From contig JABDLJ010000016.1 of NCBI GenBank assembly GCA_013003075.1, forward strand, positions 1-64,000: a stretch of 64,000 bases of DNA, in the 5' to 3' direction. The notes under the pieces were generated by a model. That model was not told where the DNA came from and did not search any database. It saw only the letters and a program-made list of their open reading frames with translations. Source of the DNA: Paracoccaceae bacterium. Lineage in GTDB: Bacteria > Pseudomonadota > Alphaproteobacteria > Rhodobacterales > Rhodobacteraceae. This document shows, one piece after another, positions 45,778 to 60,477 of this stretch; positions within the stretch are counted from its first letter, which is position 1, and each line of letters starts with the position of its first letter. The translations under genes were made by a program, and so were the position numbers.

Positions 45778-46929
45778 ATGGACAATATCGCAGGTACCAA
45801 ATCATCCCTGACCTGGGCCGTGCACATCTCTGTTGCGGTGCTGGTCTTTCTTTGGCTCTTCCCGACGCTGGGGCTTTTCGTGTCGTCCTTCCGCACCGCC
45901 GACCAGATCGCGACCAGCGGCTGGTGGAAGGCGATGTTCCCGGCCGAGCAGAACCTGACCCTGCGCACCGCACCGCCCGCAACGCAGGTGCAGCAAGGCA
46001 ATCTGTACGTCATAGAGGGCAACCTGTTCGAAGACGAGAGCAGCGAGGCCACGATCTCGGTCTTCGGCATCAGCTCGCGCGATATCGACGCCTTCGTTCC
46101 CGGTGACACCGCCGAAATGCGCGGCGGCGAGCGCGTCACGGTTCAGGCCAATGGCGACTATCGCCTCGAAAGCGATGTCGAGATGGAAGGCGGGCGCGGC
46201 GAGCGTGTGTTCGTCACCGCCGAGACGCCGCCCGAATTCACCTTCCAGAACTACCGGAACGTGCTTTTCGATCCCAGCAACCGCGAGGGCATGGCAAAGG
46301 CGTTCTTCAACACGCTGACGGTGACCATTCCGGCCACGATCATCCCGATCCTGGTAGCCGCGTTCGCGGCCTATGCACTGGCGTGGATGGATTTTCCCGG
46401 CCGCGCTCTGCTTATCGCGGCGGTCGTGGGCCTTTTGGTGGTGCCGCTGCAGCTTGCGCTGATCCCGCTTCTGCGGCTTCACCTGGAATGGGGTATCGGC
46501 AAGGGCTACGTGGGCGTCTGGCTGGCGCATACCGGCTTTGGCTTGCCGCTCGCGATCTACCTCTTGCGCAACTACATGGTCGGCCTGCCGCGTGACATCA
46601 TCGAGAACGCAAAGGTAGACGGCGCAACGGACTTCCAGATCTTCACCAAGATCATCCTGCCGCTGTCCTTCCCGGCGCTGGCCTCTTTCGCGATCTTCCA
46701 GTTCCTCTGGACCTGGAACGATCTTCTGGTGGCGCTGGTGTTCCTGATCGACGCGACCGGCGAGACCACGGTGATGACCAAGCAGATCGTCGAGCTTCTG
46801 GGCACCCGGGGCGGCAACTGGGAAATCCTGGCCACCTCCGCCTTCGTCTCGATCGCCGTGCCGCTTGTCGTGTTCTTCGCGATGCAGCGGTACCTGGTGC
46901 GCGGCCTTCTGGCCGGTTCGGTGAAGTAG
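45778..46929 (+). CDS. aglG: Alpha-glucoside ABC transporter permease AglG
   Basis: A 383-residue permease beginning 12 bases after aglF. After the first helix (AVLVFLWLFPTLGLFVSSF) there is a periplasmic insertion of about 100 residues (VQQGNLYVIEGNLFEDESS, PGDTAEMRGGERVTVQ) absent from ordinary MalG-type permeases, as in AglG. The EAA loop is PRDIIENAKVDGATDFQIFTKIILPL. It forms the channel with AglF. Confidence 0.93.
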   Translation: MDNIAGTKSSLTWAVHISVAVLVFLWLFPTLGLFVSSFRTADQIATSGWWKAMFPAEQNLTLRTAPPATQVQQGNLYVIEGNLFEDESSEATISVFGISSRDIDAFVPGDTAEMRGGERVTVQANGDYRLESDVEMEGGRGERVFVTAETPPEFTFQNYRNVLFDPSNREGMAKAFFNTLTVTIPATIIPILVAAFAAYALAWMDFPGRALLIAAVVGLLVVPLQLALIPLLRLHLEWGIGKGYVGVWLAHTGFGLPLAIYLLRNYMVGLPRDIIENAKVDGATDFQIFTKIILPLSFPALASFAIFQFLWTWNDLLVALVFLIDATGETTVMTKQIVELLGTRGGNWEILATSAFVSIAVPLVVFFAMQRYLVRGLLAGSVK

Positions 46930-46949
46930 GACAGGCAAGGACAGCGGGA

Positions 46950-48617
46950 ATGAACTTCCTCGATCCCATGATACGGCCCGACGCCAAGATCGACGGCGAT
47001 GCCGACTGGTGGCGCGGCGCGGTGATCTACCAGATCTATCCGCGCTCGTTCCAGGACAGCAACGGCGATGGCATCGGCGATCTTGCCGGCATCATCCACC
47101 GTCTGCCACACGTGGCCGAGCTTGGCGTCGATGCGATCTGGATCTCGCCGTTCTTCAAATCGCCAATGCTCGATTTCGGCTACGATGTGTCGAACTACCG
47201 CGATGTCGATCCGATGTTCGGCACGCTGGGCGATTTCGACGCGCTGATCGACCGGGCGCACGCACTTGGGCTGCGGGTGCTCATCGATCTCGTCCTGTCG
47301 CATACCTCCGAAGAGCATCCCTGGTTCAAGGAAAGCCGCTGCAGCCGCGACAACCCCAGGGCCGACTGGTACATCTGGGCCGATGCCAAGCCGGACGGCA
47401 CGCCGCCCAACAACTGGCTTTCGGTCTTCGGCGGATCCGCCTGGGAGTGGGACGGCGAGCGGATGCAGTACTACATGCACAACTTCCTGGCCGAGCAGCC
47501 CGACCTGAACTTCCACAACATGGATGTGCAGAACGCGCTTCTGGATGTCGCGCGCTTCTGGCTGAACCGCGGCGTGGATGGGTTCCGGCTCGATACCGTG
47601 AACTTCTACGTCCACGACAAAGAGCTGCGCGACAACCCGCCCCTGAAGCCCGAGGACCGCAACGCCAACACCGCGCCGGCGGTGAACCCCTACAATTTCC
47701 AGGACCACCGCTACGACAAGACACGGCCCGAAAACCTGGAGTTCCTGAAGCGCTTCCGGGCGCTGATGAACGAGTATGACGCGATCACCTCGGTGGGCGA
47801 GGTGGGCGAAAGCCAGCGCGGGATGCAGGTGCAGGCCGATTACACTTCGGGCGGCGACAAGCTGCATATGTGCTACGATTTCGAGTTCCTGTCGGGCGAG
47901 GCGCCGACGGGCACGCGGATCGGCAAGGTGCTGGAGCGGTTCAACGAGATCGTCCGCGAGGGCTGGGCCTGCTGGGCCTATTCCAACCATGACGTGCCCC
48001 GCCACACCTCGCGCTGGAACCTCACCGAAGAGGGCGCTCGGGTCTACGCCGCGCTGTTGATGTCGATCAAGGGCTCGGTCTGCCTTTACCAGGGCGAAGA
48101 GCTTGGCCTGACCGAAGCCTATGTCGCCTTCGAAGAGCTGCAGGATCCCTATGGCAAGCGGTTCTGGCCCAAGTACAAGGGCCGCGACGGCTGCCGCACC
48201 CCGATCCCCTGGACCCGCGACAACCAGAACGCCGGCTTTTCCGATGCCAAGCCCTGGCTTCCCGTCGCGATGGAGCATGCGCAGCGCGCGGTGTCGATCC
48301 AGGAGCAGGACGAGACCTCGACCCTGGCGTTCTACCGCCGGATGCTGGCATTCCGCAGCGCGCACCCGGCGCTGATCAAGGGTGAGATGGAGATGGTCGC
48401 TGTCTCGGATGAGGTGATCTCGTTCATCCGGCAAGACGAGGGCACGCGCATGTTCTGCGCATTCAACCTGTCCGATGGGTCGCACCCCATCGACCTGCCC
48501 GAAGGATCCTGGCGCGCCGACAAGGGCGCTCCGTTCAACGTGGTCGAGACCGACCAGGGAATTGCACTTCCCCCCTTTCAGGCCTGCTACGCCCTGGAAG
48601 CCGGGGAGCAGACATAA
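46950..48617 (+). CDS. aglA: Alpha-glucosidase, GH13 family
   Basis: A 555-residue cytoplasmic hydrolase of the AglA/oligo-1,6-glucosidase type: VIYQIYPRSFQDSNGDGIGD (N-terminal signature), nucleophile Asp in DGFRLDTVNF (about residue 213), acid/base Glu in TSVGEVGESQ (about 283), and Asp in YSNHDVPRH (about 346). It splits imported alpha-glucosides to release glucose, which glk can phosphorylate. It starts 20 bases after aglG. Confidence 0.95.
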   Translation: MNFLDPMIRPDAKIDGDADWWRGAVIYQIYPRSFQDSNGDGIGDLAGIIHRLPHVAELGVDAIWISPFFKSPMLDFGYDVSNYRDVDPMFGTLGDFDALIDRAHALGLRVLIDLVLSHTSEEHPWFKESRCSRDNPRADWYIWADAKPDGTPPNNWLSVFGGSAWEWDGERMQYYMHNFLAEQPDLNFHNMDVQNALLDVARFWLNRGVDGFRLDTVNFYVHDKELRDNPPLKPEDRNANTAPAVNPYNFQDHRYDKTRPENLEFLKRFRALMNEYDAITSVGEVGESQRGMQVQADYTSGGDKLHMCYDFEFLSGEAPTGTRIGKVLERFNEIVREGWACWAYSNHDVPRHTSRWNLTEEGARVYAALLMSIKGSVCLYQGEELGLTEAYVAFEELQDPYGKRFWPKYKGRDGCRTPIPWTRDNQNAGFSDAKPWLPVAMEHAQRAVSIQEQDETSTLAFYRRMLAFRSAHPALIKGEMEMVAVSDEVISFIRQDEGTRMFCAFNLSDGSHPIDLPEGSWRADKGAPFNVVETDQGIALPPFQACYALEAGEQT

Positions 48618-48636
48618 AAAAGCGAAGGGAGGACAC

Positions 48637-49728
48637 ATGGCCGATCTCAAACTGACGAATGTCGGGAAGTCGTACGGTGGAACCGTCGAGGTGCTGAAAG
48701 GCATCGATCTCGACATCGAGACAGGCGAGCTTATTGTCTTTGTCGGCCCCTCGGGCTGCGGCAAGTCCACACTTCTGCGCATGATCGCGGGGCTCGAAAA
48801 GATCACCGCGGGCGAGTTGCAGATCGACGGGGTCGTGGTCAACGACGTGCCGCCGTCCGAGCGCGGCATCGCCATGGTGTTCCAGTCCTACGCGCTTTAT
48901 CCGCACATGACCGTGCGCGACAACATGAGCTTTGCGCTGCGGTTGGCCAAAAAGTCCGAGGAAGAGATCACCCAGGCGGTGAACGCGGCGGCCGACAAGC
49001 TGCAACTGACCGAGTATCTCGACCGGCTTCCCAAGGCGCTCTCGGGCGGTCAGCGCCAGCGGGTGGCCATCGGCCGATCGATCGTCCGCGACCCCAAGGT
49101 CTATCTCTTCGACGAGCCGCTCTCGAACCTCGACGCCGCCCTGCGCGTCGCGACCCGCATCGAGATCGCCCAGCTTAAAGAGCAGATGCCGGACAGCACC
49201 ATGATCTACGTCACCCACGACCAGGTCGAGGCGATGACGCTGGCCACCCGGATCGTGGTTCTGGCCAACAAGGGGATCGCTCAGGTCGGCAGCCCGCTTG
49301 ACCTCTACGAGCGGCCCAACAGCGAGTTCGTCGCCCAGTTCATCGGCTCTCCGGCGATGAACCTTCTGCCCGGTGAGGTCACCGGCACGGGTGAGCGGAC
49401 CACCGTCAAGCTGGACGATGGCGGCGTTGCGGTCTCAAACGTGCCGACGCGCGACGGTGACATGGGGCTGAAAGTAAAAGTCGGTGTGCGGCCCGAGGAT
49501 TTCGTCGAAGCCGAAAGCGATTTCATCTACCAGGGCAAGGTGAACTTCACCGAGGCCCTGGGCGAGGTCACGCTTCTCTACTTCGTGGCCGAAGGAAATG
49601 AGCCGGCGGTCATCGGCAAGCTGCATGGAATCCACTCTGAAGCGCGCGGCCGCGATATCAAGCTGGGCGCCGATCCGTCCAAGGTACATCTTTTCGCCAA
49701 CGGCGTGTCGCTGCTTTATCGCGCCTAG
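48637..49728 (+). CDS. aglK: Alpha-glucoside ABC transporter ATPase
   Basis: A 363-residue MalK/UgpC-type ATPase. Start ATG 48637 has GGGAGG upstream. Walker A GPSGCGKST (about residue 37), Q-loop VFQSYALYPHMT, signature LSGGQRQRVAIGR (about 135), Walker B VYLFDEPLSNLD, and switch His in YVTHDQVEAM, followed by a TOBE regulatory domain (VGVRPEDF). It energises import through AglF/AglG. The operon ends here at a terminator. Confidence 0.96.
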   Translation: MADLKLTNVGKSYGGTVEVLKGIDLDIETGELIVFVGPSGCGKSTLLRMIAGLEKITAGELQIDGVVVNDVPPSERGIAMVFQSYALYPHMTVRDNMSFALRLAKKSEEEITQAVNAAADKLQLTEYLDRLPKALSGGQRQRVAIGRSIVRDPKVYLFDEPLSNLDAALRVATRIEIAQLKEQMPDSTMIYVTHDQVEAMTLATRIVVLANKGIAQVGSPLDLYERPNSEFVAQFIGSPAMNLLPGEVTGTGERTTVKLDDGGVAVSNVPTRDGDMGLKVKVGVRPEDFVEAESDFIYQGKVNFTEALGEVTLLYFVAEGNEPAVIGKLHGIHSEARGRDIKLGADPSKVHLFANGVSLLYRA

Positions 49729-49748
49729 GCTTTGCTGGCTTCGCGACA

Positions 49749-49779
49749 GGCCCCGCCCATGCACCGGCGGGGCCTTTTT
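49749..49779 (+). terminator. Rho-independent terminator of the agl operon
   Basis: A perfect 9-bp stem GGCCCCGCC/GGCGGGGCC with an 8-base loop, followed by TTTTT, 20 bases after the aglK stop. Confidence 0.88.
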
Positions 49780-49873
49780 GTGTCGCCTGTTGTTGGGGCA
49801 TATGCAGATCCGGCGCTGATTGACCCCGTCGCTTCGGCCTGAGAGGGTGGAGCAATCGCAAAGGAGCCCGCCC

Positions 49874-50668
49874 ATGCCTGCCCCCCACAACGTCCTCAAA
49901 CACGCCCTGGCCGAAGGCAAGATCCAGATCGGGCTCTGGAACAGTTTCGCCAGTCCTACCGCGTCCGAGATCGTCGGGCAGGCCGGCTACGACTGGGTGC
50001 TCGTCGACGCCGAACACACGCCCAATTCAGTGGCCTCGTTGCAGATGCAGCTTCAGGCCATGAACGGCGCGCCAAGTTCGTCGATCGTTCGCGTTCCGGT
50101 GGGCGAAGACGCCACGTTGAAGCGGGTGCTCGATATCGGCGCGCAAAGCGTTCTGGTGCCGATGGTGCACACCCCCGAGCAAGCCGCCGCGATGGTCCGC
50201 GCTGTGCGCTATCCGCCGCACGGCATTCGCGGTGTCGGCGCCGGCATGGCGCGCGCCTCCGGCTATGGCGCCGAGGCCGACTACGCCGCCACCGCCAATG
50301 ACGAGATCTGCCTGATCGTGCAGGCCGAGAGCCGCATGGCGATCGACAATATCGACGCCATCGCCTGGACCGAAGGTGTGGACGTGGTCTTCATCGGCCC
50401 GGCCGATCTGTCCGCCGATATGGGCCATCTTGGAACCACCGATCACCCCGAGGTGCTGAGGACAATCGAAGAGGCGGGCGCGCGTATCCGCGCCGCTGGA
50501 AAGGCGGCCGGTATCCTGACCTTCGACACGTCCATGATCAGGCCATTCGCCGACATGGGTTTCACGTTTCTGGGCGTCGGCGGCGATCTTGCGCTTTATG
50601 CCGACGCGGTGCGGCAGCGCGCCCGCGATGCGCGCGCCGCCCTGGCTGCGCAAAATATTGGGGGTTAG
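49874..50668 (+). CDS. HpcH/HpaI family aldolase
   Basis: A 264-residue class II pyruvate aldolase. Start ATG 49874 follows AAGGAG; an earlier reading at 49820 lacks a site. Motifs: IQIGLWNSFASP, the catalytic WVLVDAEHTPNS, GAQSVLVPMVHTPEQA, the metal-binding CLIVQAESRMAIDN and VFIGPADLSADMG. It cleaves 4-hydroxy-2-oxo acids such as those from homoprotocatechuate or rhamnonate breakdown; the substrate cannot be chosen. No pathway partner is adjacent. Confidence 0.9.
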   Translation: MPAPHNVLKHALAEGKIQIGLWNSFASPTASEIVGQAGYDWVLVDAEHTPNSVASLQMQLQAMNGAPSSSIVRVPVGEDATLKRVLDIGAQSVLVPMVHTPEQAAAMVRAVRYPPHGIRGVGAGMARASGYGAEADYAATANDEICLIVQAESRMAIDNIDAIAWTEGVDVVFIGPADLSADMGHLGTTDHPEVLRTIEEAGARIRAAGKAAGILTFDTSMIRPFADMGFTFLGVGGDLALYADAVRQRARDARAALAAQNIGG

Positions 50669-50689
50669 GGCAGATCGAGGCCCAGATAG

Positions 50690-52204
<1,515 letters not shown>

Positions 52205-52336
52205 AGGCCGGAATGTACAAGGTCTCGGCTGGACCGGGGGCAGGTTTGTACCGCCGCGCGGGCGGACATTTGGCGTCTTCTACGCCGCCTTGGACACCCT
52301 CCGCGCTGCCTTGATCCAAACCGGAGAGCCCGCCCG

Positions 52337-53518
52337 ATGACCCCCGGCGCGCGCGTTGCCGCGGCGATCGACATCCTGGGTGCAATCGCTGGCGGCGCTC
52401 CGGCCGAGCAGGCGCTCACCCGCTGGGCCCGCGCAAGCCGCTTTGCCGGATCGGGTGACCGCGCCGCGGTCCGAAGCCATGTCTTCGACGTCCTGCGGCA
52501 GTGGCGCTCTACCGCGGCGCGAGGCGGCAGCGAAACGGGCCGGGGCCGGATGATCGGGCTTTTGCGCGGGCGCGGCGAGGATCCCGGCGCCTATTTCACT
52601 GGGCAGGGCCATGCGCCGGCGCCGCTGACAGCTGCCGAGGCCGAAGCGCCGTTGGGCGCGCCAGATCCATCGAAAGGCGTCGCACTCGATCTGCCCGATT
52701 GGCTGTTGCCCGAATGGGAGCGCAGCCTTGGCGCCGATGCCGCGCCCGTGGCCGAAGCCCTGAAAGCGCGCGCGCCGGTCTTTTTGCGGGTGAACGCCGC
52801 CAAGACCGACCCGCACGCCGCGATCGGCGCCCTGGCGGAAGACGGCATTGTGGCGGTGCCGCATCCTTTGGCAGACACCGCGCTGGAAGTCACCGAAGGC
52901 GCGCGCCGGATCAAAAACGCGCGCGCCTTTGCCGCCGGGTTGGTGGAATTGCAGGATGCCGCCTCGCAGGCGGTTGCGCTTGCGGCGCTGGCGCGGATCG
53001 GTCCGGGCGCACAGGTGCTCGATCTTTGCGCCGGCGGCGGCGGCAAGGCGCTGGCGATCGCCGCGGGGAGCGACGCGAAGATATCCGCCCATGACGCCGA
53101 TCCGGCGCGGATGCGCGATCTGCCGGCGCGCGCAGCACGGGCCGGCGCCCGCATCACACCGCTGGCGACCGCCGAACTTCCCGTCCACGCGCCCTTTGAT
53201 CTGGTGATTGCCGATGTGCCCTGTTCGGGCAGCGGGGCCTGGCGGCGGGCGCCGCAGGGCAAGTGGCTTTTGACCGAGGCGCGCCTTGCAGAGCTTGAGG
53301 CGATGCAGGCGGACATCCTCGATCAGGCGGCGGCGCTGACGCGGCCCGGCGGCTGGCTGATCTATGCCACATGCTCTGTTCTGCAGGCCGAGAACGAAGC
53401 ACAGATCACCGCGTTTTCTCAGCGGCACAGCGGCTGGCGATGCGATGTCTCGCGCCGGTTCACGCCGCTGGACGGAACCGACGGGTTCTACACGGCGCAC
53501 CTATCGCACTCACCCTAA
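52337..53518 (+). CDS. RsmB/NOP-type RNA m5C methyltransferase
   Basis: A 393-residue RNA methyltransferase with an NusB-like N-terminal helical domain (RFAGSGDRAAVRSHVFDVLRQ), a SAM-binding core (AQVLDLCAGGGGKALA) and motif IV FDLVIADVPCSGSGAWRR with the catalytic Cys; motif VI YATCSVLQAENE holds the second. Family is the RsmB/Sun group that methylates 16S rRNA C967 or a related site. guaB lies just upstream; no RBS better than GGAGAG is present. The exact position on RNA is inferred. Confidence 0.9.
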   Translation: MTPGARVAAAIDILGAIAGGAPAEQALTRWARASRFAGSGDRAAVRSHVFDVLRQWRSTAARGGSETGRGRMIGLLRGRGEDPGAYFTGQGHAPAPLTAAEAEAPLGAPDPSKGVALDLPDWLLPEWERSLGADAAPVAEALKARAPVFLRVNAAKTDPHAAIGALAEDGIVAVPHPLADTALEVTEGARRIKNARAFAAGLVELQDAASQAVALAALARIGPGAQVLDLCAGGGGKALAIAAGSDAKISAHDADPARMRDLPARAARAGARITPLATAELPVHAPFDLVIADVPCSGSGAWRRAPQGKWLLTEARLAELEAMQADILDQAAALTRPGGWLIYATCSVLQAENEAQITAFSQRHSGWRCDVSRRFTPLDGTDGFYTAHLSHSP

Positions 53519-53538
53519 AAGATTTTCTTCTCAATTCC

Positions 53539-53557
53539 ACTCTACCTATGGTAGTGT
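53539..53557. promoter_or_regulatory. Imperfect palindrome upstream of cckA
   Basis: ACTCTACC-TAT-GGTAGTGT, arms matching 7 of 8, core CTACC/GGTAG perfect (53542-53554). A regulator is not known; it lies 13 bases before the CtrA-type box. Confidence 0.35.
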
Positions 53558-53569
53558 GCCGAATGTTCC

Positions 53570-53584
53570 TTAAGCCGAAGTTAA
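53570..53584. promoter_or_regulatory. CtrA box (TTAA-N7-TTAA) in front of cckA
   Basis: TTAAGCCGAAGTTAA is a perfect match to the CtrA binding pattern. It lies only 3 bases before the ATG at 53588 and 48 before the GTG at 53633, which favours the later start and suggests that CtrA controls its own kinase gene. Confidence 0.65.
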
Positions 53585-53587
53585 CGA

Positions 53588-55942
53588 ATGGCGGCGGAAT
53601 ATACGGCCAGCGAATCGTTCCAGGGGGACAGGGTGTCGCAAACGACACTGCATCAGACAAGCCAATCGAACCTGACCGCGGCACTTTCGCCGCGGGTCGG
53701 CTCGCTTCTGGTGGCGGCCATTAGCCTGATCGCGGCCGGCGCCGTCGCCGCCGGTACGCCCTATGCCCTTGTCCTGGGGTCCGCGGGTTTCGGCCTGTTC
53801 GCACTGGCGAGCGTGGTCGGATCGGCGGCGTTGAAACAGAAGCGGGCGCAGGCGGCGCTGATCGGCGCGGTGTCGCAATTTGTCGAAAACGACGCCTCTC
53901 CTAGCTTCACCACCGACGCCGATGGTGTGATCGGCTACAATAACGCCGCCGCGGCAGAGCGGTTCGGAGACAATGCAGGCAACACCTTGGCGACCGCTCT
54001 GAACGGGCTTTTCGCCTCGCCGGGGGCGGTGCTGCACCGCTTGCAGAACCGCGCCTCGCTGAAGCGCGCGGCGCGCGAGGACGTGGTGCTGCGGCGCGGA
54101 CACCTGCGCCTCTCGGTGCATCAGATCGGCGCCGAGGGCTACCTGTGGCGGCTGGAAGATATCGCCGGGCGCAGCGCCGCGGCGCGCGGCGCCGATGGGA
54201 TCAGCCTGCCGATGCTGAACGTGTCGAAAAGCGACACGGTGCTCTTCATGAACGAGGCGATGCGGCGCCTGATCGGCGGGCGCGAATCGACGCTGGACAA
54301 GATCGTGAATGACATGCCGATCCGGCCCGGCGCCGTGCATGAGATCGCGGCGCTTTCGGGACCGATGCACACCATCATCCACGAGATCGCCGGCGCGGCA
54401 GGGCGACGCGAACTTTTCTTTCTACCCGCCGACAGCGCGACACCTCAAACCCCCGACGACTGGACGTTCTTCGACGCCCTGCCGGTTCCACTACTGAAGC
54501 TGAGCCGGGCGGGAAAGGTGCTGATGGCCAATCGGCTGGCGCGCGATCTTCTCAGACTGCCGGCCGATGCCGACACCGATCTGGCGCAACTGGTGGAGGG
54601 GCTGGGACGGCCCGTCGCCGACTGGCTGCACGATGCGGTCAACGGCCGACGCCTGCACCAGGCCGAACTTGTGCGCGCCTCCAATACCGCGTCCGAGCTT
54701 TTTCTGCAGATCTCGCTGAGCCGGGTCGAGACCGGGGGGGAGATCGTCCTGGTGGCGGTCCTGAACGATGCGACCGAGCTGAAGACGCTAGAGGCGCAGT
54801 TCGTGCAAAGCCAGAAGATGCAGGCAATCGGTCAGCTGGCCGGCGGTGTGGCGCATGATTTCAACAACCTGCTGACGGCGATCAGTGGCCATTGCGATCT
54901 TCTGCTCCTGCGCCATGACAAGGGCGATCCCAACTACGCCGATCTGGACCAGATCAACCAGAACGCCAATCGCGCGGCCAGCCTTGTCGGCCAGCTTCTG
55001 GCGTTTTCGCGCAAGCAGAACCTGCAGCCGCAGATGCTGGATCTGCGCGATACACTGGCCGAGTTGACGCATCTTCTGAACCGCCTGGTGGGCGAGCGGA
55101 TCATGCTGACGGTGTCGCATGATCCGACGTTGAAGATGGTGCGCGCCGACAAACGTCAGCTGGAACAGGTGATGATGAACCTTGTCGTGAACGCGCGCGA
55201 TGCGATGCCCCAGGGCGGCGCGATCGAGATCACCACGGGGCTGGAGTTTCTCGAAGAGGATCTTGAGCGCGACCGGGCAATCGTTCCGGCCGGCGAATAC
55301 GTGGTGGTGCGGGTCTCGGACGAGGGGTCCGGCATTCCGCCCGACAAGCTGCCGAAGATCTTCGAGCCCTTCTTCACCACAAAAGGCGCGGGCGAGGGGA
55401 CCGGGCTGGGCCTGTCCACCGCCTACGGCATCATCAAGCAGACCGGCGGTTTCATCTTCGTCGACAGCGCCCTGGGCGCGGGCACCACCTTCACGCTGTA
55501 TTTCCAGGCCCAGGAGCAGGTCGAAGAACCGCTGGTGCTGGACAGCCCCGTGGAGCCGCGGCCGACACCCTCGCAAGGCGAGGGCGTGATCCTTCTGGTC
55601 GAGGACGAGGCGCCGGTGCGCGCCTTTGCCTCGCGCGCGCTGCGGATGCGCGGCTATACGGTTCTGGAAGCTGCGAACGGCGAAGAGGCGCTGACAACGC
55701 TGGACGACGACACGCTGGCGGTCGATGTCTTTGTCACCGATGTCATCATGCCCGGCATGGATGGGCCAAGCTGGGTCAGCAAGGCGCTTTTAGAGCGCCC
55801 CGACACGCGCGTTGTCTTCGTTTCCGGCTATGCCGAGGAAAACTTTGCCGAAAGCCAGGCGAAAATTCCCAATTCGGTGTTCCTGCCCAAGCCGTTTTCG
55901 CTGAACAAGCTGACCGAGACGGTGCAAGCGCAGCTTCACTAG
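53588..55942 (+). CDS. cckA: Hybrid histidine kinase of the CtrA pathway
   Basis: A 784-residue hybrid kinase: two transmembrane helices (about residues 40-90, AISLIAAGAVAAG and LFALASVVGSAAL), PAS-like regions, HisKA with phospho-His in LAGGVAHDFNNLLTAI (about residue 421), HATPase (NLVVNARDAMP, DEGSGIPPDKL, TGLGLSTAYGI) and a C-terminal receiver with Asp in VFVTDVIMPGMDG (about 717). This is the CckA architecture, which phosphorylates ChpT then CtrA. ATG 53588 or GTG 53633 (AGGGGGA upstream, favoured) is the start. recA follows after 238 bases, as in other Rhodobacterales. Confidence 0.95.
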   Translation: MAAEYTASESFQGDRVSQTTLHQTSQSNLTAALSPRVGSLLVAAISLIAAGAVAAGTPYALVLGSAGFGLFALASVVGSAALKQKRAQAALIGAVSQFVENDASPSFTTDADGVIGYNNAAAAERFGDNAGNTLATALNGLFASPGAVLHRLQNRASLKRAAREDVVLRRGHLRLSVHQIGAEGYLWRLEDIAGRSAAARGADGISLPMLNVSKSDTVLFMNEAMRRLIGGRESTLDKIVNDMPIRPGAVHEIAALSGPMHTIIHEIAGAAGRRELFFLPADSATPQTPDDWTFFDALPVPLLKLSRAGKVLMANRLARDLLRLPADADTDLAQLVEGLGRPVADWLHDAVNGRRLHQAELVRASNTASELFLQISLSRVETGGEIVLVAVLNDATELKTLEAQFVQSQKMQAIGQLAGGVAHDFNNLLTAISGHCDLLLLRHDKGDPNYADLDQINQNANRAASLVGQLLAFSRKQNLQPQMLDLRDTLAELTHLLNRLVGERIMLTVSHDPTLKMVRADKRQLEQVMMNLVVNARDAMPQGGAIEITTGLEFLEEDLERDRAIVPAGEYVVVRVSDEGSGIPPDKLPKIFEPFFTTKGAGEGTGLGLSTAYGIIKQTGGFIFVDSALGAGTTFTLYFQAQEQVEEPLVLDSPVEPRPTPSQGEGVILLVEDEAPVRAFASRALRMRGYTVLEAANGEEALTTLDDDTLAVDVFVTDVIMPGMDGPSWVSKALLERPDTRVVFVSGYAEENFAESQAKIPNSVFLPKPFSLNKLTETVQAQLH

Positions 55943-56076
55943 ATCGCTGCCAAATCTTTTTCTTCCGAAAGCATTTTCCATGTTTTATTAGCATCCTACG
56001 GCGCAAAGTTCATTTTTGCGTTCCGCGCTAACCCTCTTTTAACCACATCCGGGCATTTCCTGTTTGAATAAAATTG

Positions 56077-56129
56077 TTGAAATGTTCTCTTTTTGATCTC
56101 ATACAGACAAAACAGAACAAGAGGCGAAC
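56077..56129 (+). promoter_or_regulatory. recA promoter with LexA (SOS) box
   Basis: GAACAAGAGGCGAAC at 56115-56129 is GAAC-N7-GAAC, the alphaproteobacterial SOS box. A possible -35 TTGAAA (56077-56082) and a weak -10 CATACA (56100-56105) precede it, so LexA would cover the start of transcription. The AT-rich rest of the 238-base gap shows no gene. Confidence 0.85.
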
Positions 56130-56180
56130 ATCAGCAGTTGTTGCCGCCCGGTTGCGGGTATGAAATAAGGACAAAGAAAC

Positions 56181-57269
<1,089 letters not shown>

Positions 57270-57295
57270 ACCTGCCTGCAAAACAGGTTTGGATC

Positions 57296-57323
57296 GGGGC
57301 GTTGCGCGGGCAGCGCCCCTTTT
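57296..57323 (+). terminator. Rho-independent terminator after recA
   Basis: A 10-bp stem starting GGGGCG and ending CGCCCC (one G-T pair) with a 4-base loop, followed by TTTT. Confidence 0.8.
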
Positions 57324-57398
57324 GCTTTGCGATCGCAAGTGGCCGGCGTCACCAAACCATCACTTGTGCGAAGGGGGCATGCTGTAAGATCGAGAGAC

Positions 57399-57718
57399 AT
57401 GTGCATTCTTTATGCTCTTGCAGTCTAATTCGGCATCTTCTGCCTGCTTCACGGAACACCTTTGGGCGCGCCATTCGTCTATGGGCGCGTCTCTTTGGAC
57501 GACTTGCCGCCGGCCTCGGTGTCATTCCCGATCCTGTCGGTTGTCATGGTATCGGAAAGCTGGCGCATCGCGGCTGCCACGGCTTTGGCCGCACTTCTGA
57601 CCCTTGCTGCACTCTATTTCTGGCGGCGCCCCCCTATGGCTGGCTTCTTCTGACCGCAGCCCTGCTGGCCTTGCAGACCGGCGGCGTCCTTGGCGAGGCC
57701 GTCATGGGGTCGGTATAG
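57399..57718 (+). pseudogene. Probable degraded small membrane-protein gene between recA and alaS
   Basis: From ATG 57399 (GAGAG upstream) the frame is MCILYALAV, a TAA at 57426-57428, then FGIFCLLHGTPLGAPF, SESWRIAAATALAALLTLAAL, then a C6 run (about 57630) after which the hydrophobic reading TAALLALQTGGVLGEAVMG lies in the next frame to a stop at 57718. With one extra C and a sense codon for TAA it would be a 106-residue membrane protein with about three helices. No homologue is recognised. The reading is inference; the region could be noncoding. Confidence 0.4.
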
Positions 57719-57797
57719 AAGCGGCGCGGTGATCTATTTACCCCTGTGCGGGATTTGTATATTGCGGTGGCTCAGTCCAGACCTCCGAGGCGCGTAG

Positions 57798-60476
<2,679 letters not shown>

Positions 60477-60477
60477 C

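Noticed and set aside
56008-56023. Second SOS-like box GTTC-N8-GTTC upstream of recA
   Set aside because: The spacer is 8, not 7; the site at 56115-56129 fits the consensus exactly.
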